Assembly (NCBI GenBank): GCA_019155205.2
Contig: JAHNZQ020000079.1
Coordinates: 673,420-737,419, forward strand
Source: Gracilaria vermiculophylla
Lineage: Eukaryota; Rhodophyta; Florideophyceae; Gracilariales; Gracilariaceae
Length of the DNA stretch: 64,000 nt
Reading direction: 5' to 3'
This document shows positions 55,444 to 64,000 of the stretch, piece by piece. The translations under genes were made by a program, and so were the position numbers. Position 1 is the stretch's first letter; each line of letters begins with the position of its first letter. Below the pieces are notes generated by a model. The model was given only the letters and a program-made list of their open reading frames with translations, was not told the origin of the DNA and did no database searches.

Positions 55444-57244
55444 GTGAGAAAGAAGCTACTCTACTTTTGTCCAGTGTCAAACCCGGTACCGGTGTTGACG
55501 AGATCGTGCACGCTGCCAAAGAACAAAGTCATGCGATTCACCAGAGTAACATCGAAACTGCTGAAGGTGAAGCTATTGTTACACCACCGAATATGCAAAA
55601 TTTGCAAAAGCAGCCATCAAAATCTGCATGCAATCTCCCAATCAACTATTACTCATGGCTGGAAATGGGAAACCTGTACGACGTCAAGTCCCCTGAATAG
55701 TTGTATGCAAATGCATCAGTGGAAAGTTATTGGCCCAGCAGGAGATTTTATCTCACCACGTCGCGCTCCTTCAGGAATGACTGCATTGGATTTCTTTGTC
55801 TGGATGTTTCCCGTGCATCATTTGGAATTTATCGTGAGCAGAAAAAGTATTAGAATGGAAAGCAAGGGCGCTCGGAGGACAACAGGAGGGGAGATGCACA
55901 AATTTTTCGGAGATCTTATTTTAATGAATCGTATTGCGTTTTCGAACAGACGCGATCTGTGTAGCATTGAGCCTTTTTCTGGGTTCATTCTACAACCTGA
56001 AATTGGGCTATGGAGGTCACGAAACAGATTTGAATCGCTTAGAAGCTGCATATATTTTAGTGGAAATGGTGTGAATGAAGAGCAAGGAATCGCAAGATTG
56101 TCCTTCATAGCCGATTTTGTGGTGAAGGCGGTCAAAATTCATCGCCGTTACTTTCTCAAGCCATCATATGCTATATATGGTGATGAAGGAATGTCACGGT
56201 GGTACGCAATAGGAGTTCATGTGATTGATGTGGGGCTTCCCCATTATACAGCAATAGATTAAAAGCCCGAAAATGGTCTTGAAATGAAAACTGCTTGTTG
56301 TGGACGAAGTGGTGTAATGCTGAATATTGAACTCAATTTGGTTGCTAATGATTCGGAACAGGATTTTGATTTCAATAATGCTCACAAAACGGCTATTCTG
56401 CTCCGATTAGTACAACCATGGTTTGGTTCAGATCGTTTCGTCTGCGCCGATTCTTTTTTTGCATCCGTCAACTCCGCTAAAGCAATCATGAAAAAGAGTT
56501 GAGATTTACTGGAGTAATCAAAAATGCATCTCGCGAATTTCCTATGAAACACTTATCTGAAATCACTTTAAGCAACAGAAACAACTATGTATATATGGTT
56601 TCAAAAGGGAGCGTCGCCAATAGTGACATGATGGCCATAAGAGGGAACTATTTCTAGGAAAATGGAATTTGAGGTTGCAATTCATGAGGTTTGAGAAGAA
56701 CATTACCAAAACTACTCAATGATCGATCGCCATATTAGATGACAAGATGATTTTAATCTTGGAAAGAAAATAGAAGTGAAAGAGTGGTCATTTTGGGTCA
56801 CTTGCTCACTTTTAGCATTTTGCATTATGGATGCTTGGAAATTTTATAAAGCAGAAAATGGAAGCAGGAGCGTTAAAAATCCAAATCGTTTTTATTTTGA
56901 GCTAATTAATGAACTAATAGAAAATACTTGAGACATCACTGGTTTAATGAACAAAAATGAAACGGAAAATGAAAATACTAATAAAAAGCTCACGTTTGCT
57001 GGCACTGACTTGAATTTTGATTTATAACAATAGAATGATAAAAACAAAACATGGGATGATCACAAAAGATATATATTTAGCCAGATGTAGTTATGGTAGA
57101 AATAATACGAAATCCAAGTTTTTATGTTCTGGATGGTGTTCAAGGGAAGAAACAGAAGTGTTTTTATGTTACACTGGTTCAAACAGAGACTTGTTTATGA
57201 AACACATTGAGGACTGTCACGGTATAGGGAAGAATAATATCTAA
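55444..57244 (+). pseudogene. piggyBac-like transposase (DDE_Tnp_1_7), decayed
   Basis: Open from 55444 to 56262 and again 56284-56502, then only short pieces. The core begins around 55740 (SGMTALDFFVWMFPVHHLEFIV) and has FFGDLILMN and PLIRDxF-like RNRFESLRSCIYF. Then AIYGDEGMSRWY stands at the first catalytic Asp (family I-D-E-x-M) and FVCADSFFASVNSA at the second (family D-N-F-F-T-S). Later fragments (NRFYFELINELIENT near 56890) match the C-terminal part. The end near 57100-57240 has a C/H cluster (LCSGWCSREETEVFLC, KHIEDCHG), the usual C-terminal zinc region. More than ten stops after 56262. TTAA ends could not be placed. Confidence 0.8.
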
Positions 57245-57724
57245 AATAAATGTCAACATCATTGACAACATTCATTTTTTTAAAGGAAGTTCAATTTTTC
57301 AATCCAGTTAGTGAGCAAAAGTTCTTTTTCCATTAAGTCCTCCATTGCTTTAGTTCCATGCGTGTTATCTTGACTTGCTGGATAATTTAAATTCTATTAC
57401 GAAACTGCCCGTTTTACAGATTGCACCTTATTTTTTCTGTTGTTCAAGTGGGTGTTAAAAACGTTCTGGAAGTTTAAATATTTTTAGAATTTGTCGAGCT
57501 CTCGAAAGAGTTTTTGAGTTTTTAGAAACTCAATGCCGTTCGAACTCAGAGCTAGTTGCTCGCATGTAGTCTGATGACTACTGGGCTGCTGTGATAGCTT
57601 ATGGCGTGGTCTACAACTATTTATTGTTAACAGGCAATCCTGGAGACCAGGTTTTTAAATTTTAAAATTCCAAAATATTGGCGTACGGGTCAAATTCCAA
57701 TTTTCTATTTTTATTTTGTGTGAT
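57245..57724. other. Interval with no recognised gene
   Basis: AT-rich flank downstream of the piggyBac remnant, with short ORFs only. Confidence 0.4.
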
Positions 57725-57777
57725 GGTGCGCTGACCTCATATGAGTTTGATTTGACCTCATATGAGGTCAGCGCACC
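57725..57777. repeat. Perfect 21-bp inverted repeat with 11-bp loop
   Basis: Arms 57725-57745 and 57757-57777 are exact reverse complements, with a spacer of 11 bases. Each arm also contains CTCATATGAG, itself a palindrome, and the right half holds the palindrome TGACCTCATATGAGGTCA. It could form a strong hairpin or cruciform. Its role is unknown; a joined pair of transposon ends is one possibility. Confidence 0.9.
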
Positions 57778-58532
57778 GGCCGGATAGACACTAGTGAAGC
57801 ATTGTTCAAGAGAAGTAGAGCAAGAAGTTCCCCGACTTGGTTGGAGAGTGAAAGACTAACATGCATCAAATGATCTGTCGTTTGAATATTGAAATGTGAA
57901 GTAAGGGTTGCATGTGGTTCATGCTTTCGACGCCTACAACTGGTAACGCGGCTAATGAATGTAAGCAAAAGCGAGAGAACTGCGATAAAAGGATGAACAG
58001 CGGTAGGTTCGAAAATATGACAGACGGCCTGCATGTGGTCATCTTGCCTATAATGTAAGAGACCATGTGAATTCGATTCATCAAAGGTTTTTTGTGAAGG
58101 AGTAGTAAGAGCTCGGGCATAAAGTGAAAGAGCAAGTGTTAAATAAATTGTCTGGTGCATCCAATGATTTGCCTTTCGAGTGGCAAATGAAACGGTTTTT
58201 ACAAAAAGCTAAGCAATACGGCGCCACTCTTACATATCTGCCGTCGAATCGAAGCGTGGTAGATCAGTATGGTTAAAGGGGGTCATCGTCTTAGATCTGG
58301 GCTCATCACTATGGTGTAGAGCGATTGACGCATAAAATTGAGACGATAATAAAGGAGCGGGCGCAGTTTGTGCAAACGCAGGCGAACGATTCGGGAGGAA
58401 GATATCCCGCCTCGTGCACACCGACGACGAATGAAGGTGGCGCGAGGAGCAGAAGCACGTGAGAGCAATTCATTCGGCCGAAGGCACGCCGGGCCGGCAC
58501 GCAACGACGCGTGTCAACAAATAAGTTCCAAT
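57778..58532. other. Interval with no secure gene
   Basis: The minus strand is open for 130 codons (58160-57768). It starts with a hydrophobic signal-like run (YLTLALSLYARAL) and has a second hydrophobic stretch, but no motif. Other ORFs overlap it in all frames, so I do not call a gene. Confidence 0.35.
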
Positions 58533-58771
58533 GGGCGCCTCCGAAAAACACAAAACCTCATTTTGTATAGACACAAACCACTGTAAATTTAGTCAAAATA
58601 AAGGATTTGTGCGTACACAAACGGGTCTTTTGCTCAACGATCAGACACATGGGGAGTTGTTCGTGTATTGGACACAAAGACACAATTGACGATCATCATC
58701 ACACTACCGGAAAGACATTGAATTGTGCTGTTTCTTTCTGTCGTGTTTCTGTTGGGCATCCCTACTTCAAC

Positions 58772-59872
58772 ATGGCTAGATTATCGCCTTCTGATACGGA
58801 GCAGCCCTATCACGACAACACAGCAATCCTGCCTGTGCCCTCCCAGCAAACCCAACAGCCTGTAGATGCCTCAAAAGGCCCGAAATCAACAGCAAATGAC
58901 CAAATCCAACATCACTACGGCTACAGCTATGTTATTCCTAATGGCGATCCTACCCACGCCGATCCCTCAAATCAAATTGTGGGTGTCAATACCCACAATC
59001 GCCAAAGAAACGGGAATCCTCCATCCATAGTTACACGCGCAGGAGCGACTCATCTTTCGCCAAGAAAGAACATTTCGAAGAAAAAGAAGGGCTCTAAGCG
59101 TAAGCAGCAATCGGGGGCAGGGAGAGGGTCGTCGTTTACAGAGCAGGAGCTCCAAAGCTTTCTTGAGGTGTTGCAACAACACCTTCCCGTGGGCGGTGAC
59201 GAATGGGACGCTGTTACGAGGATCCACAGGTCCCGGTATCCTGGGGGAAACCGTAGTACAGATTCAGTGCGGCGCAAATTTGCACTTCTTTACATGAAAA
59301 AGGTTCCAACAGGAGACCCTCGTATACCTCTTACTGTTCAATTAGCTAAGAAAATTAGATCGGACATGAAGGCTAGGGTAGACATAGGCGACGGGGGCGA
59401 AAGCGAAGCAGATCTAGTTTTGTCTGGAGACGAAGGGGCTGGTGACAGTGGTCAGGAAGATGCAAATGAAAGTGGAGACGAGGTAGCAGCCACGGCCGAA
59501 GGACGATCAACTACGCCAAATTCAACAATGACAGCTTTTCCTATCGTGCACAAAAGGCAACGCAGAAGTAGTAACGATGAAGGTGGGGATTTGATGTACA
59601 TTTTTCGTGCCTCTATTTTACAAGAACACGAGTTTCGAGCTGCAGACAGGGAGAGAGCTGAACAAGAGAGAGAGGATGAACGGGAACGGCGCAGAAACGA
59701 TGAAAAAATTCGGGCAGAGATAAAGGAGGATGAACGCCAATGGCGTAATGCCGCGCGTGAAGAAGCCGACTCCCGCGTGAGGAAGAACGTAAGTCATGAA
59801 TCATTCATGAAAATGATGATGATGATGATGGCGAAGGGAAATAATTATAATGGTGGTATAAAACATATTTAA
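58772..59872 (+). CDS. DUF6818-like protein of Harbinger element 2
   Basis: Intact frame. The ORF opens at 58607, but the ATG at 58772 (MARLSPSDTEQP, context CAACATGG) is preferred because the upstream part is Cys/His-rich and lies in the element's end. Product 366 residues: a Gln/Pro/Asn-rich N-terminus, a basic patch at about 100-112 (KKKKGSKRKQ), then a domain at about 121-200 with SFTEQELQSFLEVL, LPVGGDEWDAV, RSTDSVRRKFALLY and PTGDPRIP. This matches my memory of Pfam DUF6818, a Myb/SANT-like helical domain. An acidic linker follows, then an Arg/Glu coiled coil at about 295-345, and a run of six Met. It likely takes the place of the Myb-like partner in other Harbinger elements: binding DNA and escorting transposase. 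That role is inferred. Confidence 0.8.
   Translation: MARLSPSDTEQPYHDNTAILPVPSQQTQQPVDASKGPKSTANDQIQHHYGYSYVIPNGDPTHADPSNQIVGVNTHNRQRNGNPPSIVTRAGATHLSPRKNISKKKKGSKRKQQSGAGRGSSFTEQELQSFLEVLQQHLPVGGDEWDAVTRIHRSRYPGGNRSTDSVRRKFALLYMKKVPTGDPRIPLTVQLAKKIRSDMKARVDIGDGGESEADLVLSGDEGAGDSGQEDANESGDEVAATAEGRSTTPNSTMTAFPIVHKRQRRSSNDEGGDLMYIFRASILQEHEFRAADRERAEQEREDERERRRNDEKIRAEIKEDERQWRNAAREEADSRVRKNVSHESFMKMMMMMMAKGNNYNGGIKHI
59813..59830 (+). repeat. (ATG)6 microsatellite in coding sequence
   Basis: Six ATG units encoding a Met run near the C-terminus of the DUF6818-like protein. Confidence 0.9.
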
Positions 59873-59889
59873 AAAGTTTACAAGATTTT

Positions 59890-61023
59890 GTCAAACAAGT
59901 TACCAAACAAAGGAAAAGTATATTGCTGTCAAAAGAAAAAGCCAGCTAGCCTCGATGCTGAAATAAGACTTGTAGGAATGCAAAATCTGATTAAAGCCAA
60001 CCATCCTAGACCTGAGGTTAAACAACAGAACAACCAAATGCAGAATTATTTTTCTCTCACTTCGTTCTTCATACGTGAAGAGATCTTTTAAGCAATGAAA
60101 GGAACCCTAAACGGGCCTCATACCCCACTGAGACGCTTTAAAAGCTGATGTAGCTTGCCTGGCTTTACTTATATCATTGTGGATGTACGAGTTAAGTACA
60201 TCTTGAGATGATTTGATTAAAAAAGGGTAATGACTGCGGCAAAAAGCAGAGTCAACTACGCAAGTCCCACCATTTCGACTAAAAGTATCCACTAGTTTTT
60301 CGTAGATAGAACCCCATTTGGTAATCGTTGAGTTATGCTTAGAGCCCGGTGCATTAATTGTGCAGGCTATAACTATGCCAGACGGAGCAAAAACGAAAAA
60401 AAACTGACACGATAGTCATGGGTCCAGCCGTTGAAAAACATATTTTGAATGAAAGCATTACTGCTTCGCTATAGGTACAGCTTTAGCCCATCTGCCACCG
60501 CATAGACATCAGCTAGCATAGAATGTTTTCCTGAAAAAGCTTGTTGAAATTGGACAATCTCCTCGTCAGAAGGCATGGGAATTGCTGCTTGAGAATCTTT
60601 TACGAAAAAAAGAAGAAGAAGGCGACGGCTGAACCTTAAAAACATAGAGCACACTGACCTGGTTATTCCAAAGATCATGCAGGGAGCCATCATTGACCCT
60701 ACGGTTCTGTACCAGGATATTGTCAGAACTAAGCACTGCAGAGCAGAAAGCGACCGCGGTTGTCCTCTCCTCAAAGGCCACGCTTGCATTACACGGATTA
60801 CGCCATCAACACTGTAGGGCGTACACTTGGTATAAAAATGTTGGATAAGAGACAAAAGATAGCGGACAGATCGGTGATCAAAACCCGAAAGCGTAATAGG
60901 CGATTGATTGCATCCGGATCCAAATAGGATCTGAAACACATAGCTTGACGGGTGTTGCAAAGCTTTTTTTTTGATGCGCCGATCTCTGCGGCGTTTTGCC
61001 GCAAGTGAAATCTTTATCTTCAC
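59890..61023 (-). pseudogene. Harbinger transposase of element 2
   Basis: Minus strand, start ATG at 61023 (MKIKISLAAKRRRDRR). Parts in order: SSYVFQILFGSGC, LLSLIQHFYTKCTPY, MMAPCMIFGITRSV, then MLADVYAVADGLKLYL with the first catalytic Asp. After several stops and a frame change, TCVVDSAFCRSHYPFLIKSS holds the second Asp, then ARQATSAFKASQWGMRPV. From family knowledge the last motif should be SEWGMR, so the third acid appears as Gln. The C-terminus (LLFNLRSRMVGFNQIL, near 60000) is still recognisable. Stops and the E-to-Q change make it inactive. Confidence 0.75.
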
Positions 61024-61269
61024 CTCAATTGAATAACGGGCTTTTGGGCAATGTTAAAGGAGAATAACGGCTTGGAGAGGATTCACAAAGAAAAGATCGG
61101 AGGAAAAAAAAGTATTGAGAAGACCTACTTGCACCTACGTCTTGAGACTGCTAGCCGGCGTGGTGGCCAATGCAATGAGTACAGTGCGTTTCAAAATCAT
61201 ATTACCCCTCAAAAGTGCGCCAAAACTGTACTGTAGGCTAGATTTTGCACATAGTCTATGTAGAATTGT

Positions 61270-63054
61270 TTCAAAAAGATATGTACACCGCCTTCTTTTT
61301 AATAAAAATGGCTTGAGGTCCGCCACTTTCCAAGCAAGAACAGCTTCAAATCGTTACGTTAAACGCCGAGAAACATTCCAACAGTGCTATTCCTAAAACC
61401 TTGAAGCGTTCTAGGGTCACACTAGCTGCTTTTCTCTAAAATCCGACTCTTTATGGATTAAAACGATCTCCTGGTGTAGTGCAATGCCCCAAAGGGGAAA
61501 AGACCACGAAGGCGTTCGGAACCTTCCTCTCTATGAGGCGGCGCGGCGAACAGAGCACCCTCAAGTGAGGCACAACTAGCCGGGTGTACACCGGGGCGTC
61601 ACCTTCGCGACTAGCGCAGAGGGCGTAAAGTGGAGAACCGGTGAACCGGGTGCAATCCTTTAGCGAGGTACGAGCCCAGCTAATGGGGAGCGCGGGCCTG
61701 CTGTGGTAGCGGGTCGCGCGAGCGTGGCGGTGCCACGGGGCGAAAGAGGAAAAGGAAAGGGTCGTAGATTTATCCGAAGATCCGGTGAAATGTACCTCGT
61801 ACGAGGACGAACGCGACAACGATAGAAACACTCCAAAAGTTGGGTTTTGTAACACGCGAGGCGGCTAAGCTACCGTGTGCAACGGGCAATCCCTCCGATG
61901 AGGAGTAGAGAGCGTCCGAAGGCGTAGAAGCTTAGGACCGAGACCCTTGTTGGGAAACGTTACTGTGCGTGCCGGCCGCGGGGCCGGTGCGCTAAATACG
62001 GTCACACTGTGCAGTGCACAGTGTCATGCATTCCAAAATTGGGTTCTAAAGATAATTAAAATTCTCACAATTCGTGGCACACCTCTAGCAACCATCCTGC
62101 GGTCCATGTTTACCATTTGCACCATGCGGCGCCATTACTATCATAAAATACTGTACCAGTCCCCAATGGGGTTATGAACCAAAGCCACGAAGTTCCCCGA
62201 TACCGGGCGTTGCTGTACACCTGGACTCCCTAAGAAGCTCAGCCCAGCAGATAAAAGAGGAATTAAAAGAGAGTTATGCAAAGGAGAAGTATTGTGCAAA
62301 AAAATTGGAATAAATCTCAATCTCAACATTTCTAAATCAACTATATGGAGGCAGATAAACAGCATAAAGTTATTTACATATAAAAAAAAAGAAGAAAACT
62401 TTCTTTCTCCAAGACCATCACAAGCAAAAGAGGATTGACTGGTGTGCTGGAAAAGCCTACTGGAAAAAGGAATGGGAAAATCTTATTTTTACTGATGAAA
62501 AAAAGTTCAATTTGGATGGACCAGATTGCTACAAATATTATTGGCACGATCTTCGTAGGGACCGTCATGAATTTTATACCAGGCACTCTGGTGGAGGCTC
62601 TGTAATGGTCTGGGCGGGCATTTCTAAAAAAGGTCTAACGGAAATTGCCTTTATTGAAACGAACATGAATGCAGAAATATATCAAGAAGTTCTATACAAC
62701 TATTTGCCACCTTTTGTTTTATGTTTCCATGAAGAAAATTTCATTTTTCAACAGGATAATGCGCCCGTACACACTGCATCTTTAATCAAAAAATGGCTAC
62801 AGGAATCTGAAGTTTCTGTTTTAGAATGGCCAGCGCGCTCACCAGATTTGAACCGAATCAAAAACGTTTGGGGACTGCTGGCAAGGATGGTTTATGCGCA
62901 TGGAAGGCAACTTCAGACAGTTTTTGAACTCAAAATCTGTATCAAAAATTGCTGGAAATCTATAACAGTTTCAACTGTAGAAAAGTACATCAACGCGATG
63001 CCGAAACGCTGCATTAGCGTTATACAGCAAAAAGGATGCAAAATAAACTATTGA
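61270..63054 (+). pseudogene. Tc1 transposase of copy 5, interrupted
   Basis: The N-terminal helix-turn-helix region lies at 61280-61474 (PLSKQEQLQIVTLNAEKHSNSA, with stops). It is interrupted by the solo LTR and resumes at 62225 (LSPADKRGIKRELC, NISKSTIWRQI). The catalytic part is open from about 62460 to 63054. IFTDEKKFNLDGPDCYKYY has the first Asp, GGGSVMVWAGISKKGLTEIA follows, FIFQQDNAPVHTAS has the second Asp, and SPDLNRIKNVWGLLARM stands at the third position. There are 34 residues between second and third positions, as in DD34E Tc1 elements, but the third residue is Lys. Confidence 0.9.
61475..62219. repeat. Solo LTR of a fourth LTR family inside Tc1 copy 5
   Basis: 745 bp with ends TGTAGTGCAATGCCCC and CGTTGCTGTACA, flanked by a perfect 5-bp duplication CCTGG (61470-61474 and 62220-62224). 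The other Tc1 copies read through this point (CTCCTGG-ACGCCCTAAGAAG), which proves the insertion. GC-rich in its first two thirds. Terminal TGTA...TACA and no coding capacity mark it as a solo LTR, or a very small TRIM element. No similarity to the A, B or third-family LTRs noted. Confidence 0.88.
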
Positions 63055-63363
63055 GCGTCGCGCACTACAGATTTTTTATTGATGATCATATGTTTTTGAA
63101 ACGTTTTTTTGACTTTCCTTTTTTCTGAAACCAATTTTTGTAGGCGTACAGTACACATTTGTTCGTTTTTTTGAGATTTCACAGCATGTCGTATGTCTTT
63201 GAAACAGTCTGTACGACTTATGGTACAGGTTGTGCACAATTTGATACTATTCTGAAATCGCATGTTTGTTTTGCGTGTGAGTGCACAAAATACTACAATC
63301 AAACAGTTGTGATAATTTGATGAAATACGTCTACACATTTTGTGTTTTTCGGAGGCGCCCAAT

Positions 63364-63726
63364 AGGGACACAGAAGTTGTTGCGGCCAGCGTGGCGCACA
63401 ATTTAAATAAAAAACAGGAAAGAAATGTTTTCGCAACTTGCGTTTTGGGGTTTCAGAGGACTTAACTAATTAAGTTACGCAAAATAAACTACTTGGTGGA
63501 CTGAATTGGATTACAGTGCCTTGCTGAATTACCCAATAGTTTACTGCCAGACCAGCCGTCAGTCACCGAACAACGAACCCTTGCAGTGCATGGCACGCCC
63601 ATAGCAATAACCTTCTTCAGTCGCTTTATTCCTCTGTATTCCTTGTGCAAGTGACAGCGGAGCTTAACGATAGTTACAGTGCTCCTCAACGCGATGAATG
63701 TCATTGAGGTTCCAGGGAGCACTCAA
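63364..63726. other. Interval with no recognised gene
   Basis: Flank right of Harbinger element 2. A minus-strand frame of 77 codons (63722-63489) directly follows the stop of the edge ORF but has no motif. Confidence 0.4.
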
Positions 63727-64000
63727 TCACCGCCGATGGGAGCGTCGCACACCCCCTATCCGCACGAAGGCGAGCATGTGCAACAATCTCTGCATGGCAT
63801 TAAGAGGTTTCGCTGCCGCCGCCTGCTCTGCAGTATACCTTGGTTGCGCGAAGGACACACTGAGTTCCTTGTCTCGCAGCCCGCCCAATTCATCCTTTTC
63901 TTTCCGCTCTTCCACATTCACTTTGGCAGACCCCCTTTGAGCGCTGGTCGCGGCTTGTTGGCGCTTGGAATCTTTTTTGCCGCTTCCTTTGTCGGCGGCT
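63727..64000 (-). CDS. C-terminal end of unidentified ORF, cut by window edge
   Basis: The minus frame is open from the right edge to TGA at 63727-63729, at least 90 codons. It reads a Lys/Gln/Ala-rich part (GSGKKDSKRQQAATSAQRG), then VEERKEKDELGGLRDKELSV and TAEQAAAAKPLNAMQRLL, and ends RSHRR. The composition (amphipathic, charged, Ala-rich helices) looks protein-like, and no repeat from elsewhere in the window is present, so it may be a host gene or gag-like helix region. No family recognised. Confidence 0.35.
   Translation of the reverse strand, partial: AADKGSGKKDSKRQQAATSAQRGSAKVNVEERKEKDELGGLRDKELSVSFAQPRYTAEQAAAAKPLNAMQRLLHMLAFVRIGGVRRSHRR

Larger units (their letters stand above)
61182..63211 (+). 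mobile_element. Tc1-like transposon copy 5 with nested solo LTR
   Basis: Flanked by TA at 61180-61181 and 63212-63213. Ends are CAGTGCGTTTCAAAATCATA and the complement of CAGACTGTTTCAAAGACATA. Length without the nested LTR and its duplication is 1280 bp. It lies inside Harbinger element 2. It is the best preserved of the five copies and the only one in plus orientation. Confidence 0.95.
58533..63360. mobile_element. PIF/Harbinger-like element 2, with nested insertions
   Basis: Terminal inverted repeats begin GGGCGCCTCCGAAAAACAC at 58533 and appear reverse-complemented ending at 63360. After the first 23 matching bases both continue TGTRTAGAC (left copy has an 8-base insertion before it). A 3-bp duplication AAT flanks it (58530-58532 and 63361-63363), as expected for PIF/Harbinger. 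Contents: a DUF6818-type protein on plus, a DDE transposase on minus, and a later Tc1 insertion (61182-63211). Without the Tc1 element and one copy of its TA duplication the element would be about 2.8 kb. Confidence 0.88.

Noticed and set aside
58309..58551. Overlapping ORFs on both strands left of Harbinger element 2
   Set aside because: All below 81 codons, mutually overlapping, and one runs across the element boundary.
1..64000. CRISPR arrays, bacterial operons, phage genes
   Set aside because: No regular direct repeats with spacers and no prokaryotic gene organisation. All mobile elements are eukaryotic types.

Overview
This is a repeat-dense eukaryotic window. Every sizeable recognisable unit except three or four is a transposable element or its wreckage. 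There are no bacterial-style operons, and I saw no rRNA or tRNA genes. The element repertoire is chromodomain Ty3/gypsy, a Ty1/copia polyprotein with a Tudor-like insert, Tc1-like and piggyBac-like elements, and two PIF/Harbinger-like elements, one carrying a DUF6818-type protein. Together with a single-exon zf-4CXXC_R1-like gene, this looks most like a red alga (Rhodophyta). An oomycete cannot be excluded from sequence alone. That assignment is inference.

Layout. 1-1.35 kb (probably to 2.2 kb): decayed minus-strand gypsy pol. 2.2-5.25 kb: no secure gene. 5.26-9.35 kb: Ty1/copia remnant (gag, protease, integrase, Tudor-like module, RT), split by a solo LTR of gypsy family A with a 5-bp target duplication. 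9.35-11.98 kb: gene-poor, GC-rich in part. 11.98-13.09 kb: intact zinc-finger gene with poly(A) signal. 13.1-16.7 kb: nothing recognised. 16.7-17.8 kb: gag-like debris. 17.9-25.1 kb: gypsy family B (LTR, gag, protease, RT, RNase H, start of integrase), carrying a Tc1 copy that itself holds an A solo LTR, and a second A solo LTR, and ending in an inverted B LTR plus leader.

25.86-34.55 kb: family A chromovirus copy A1, lacking nearly all of integrase, its 3' LTR cut to about 19 bp and fused to a Tc1 fragment. 36.5-37.1 kb: candidate secreted Cys-rich host gene. 37.8-38.7 kb: possible decayed membrane-protein gene. 38.9-39.2 kb: fragment of another Tc1/mariner family. 39.3-41.8 kb: Harbinger-like element 1 with convergent transposase and Myb/SANT-like genes. 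42.77-55.4 kb: one old A-like LTR torn apart by two Tc1 insertions and by full-length chromovirus A2 (44311-54369, both LTRs, TSD GGTAG), which carries a solo LTR of a third family inside gag. 55.4-57.2 kb: piggyBac-like remnant. 58.53-63.36 kb: Harbinger-like element 2 (TIRs, AAT target duplication) holding a Tc1 element that holds a solo LTR of a fourth family. The right edge has the C-terminal end of an unidentified minus-strand ORF.

The most unusual signal is in chromovirus family A. Both copies have a long 3' region between pol and the 3' LTR with a conserved reading frame on the antisense strand. It begins at the same ATG in both, keeps the same Pro/Ala-rich tract and C-terminal helical block, and encodes no family I recognise. 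A1 and A2 also share a 1-nt deletion in the RT core, and two Tc1 copies share a Glu-to-Lys change at the third catalytic position. Both patterns suggest that defective lineages were amplified in trans.
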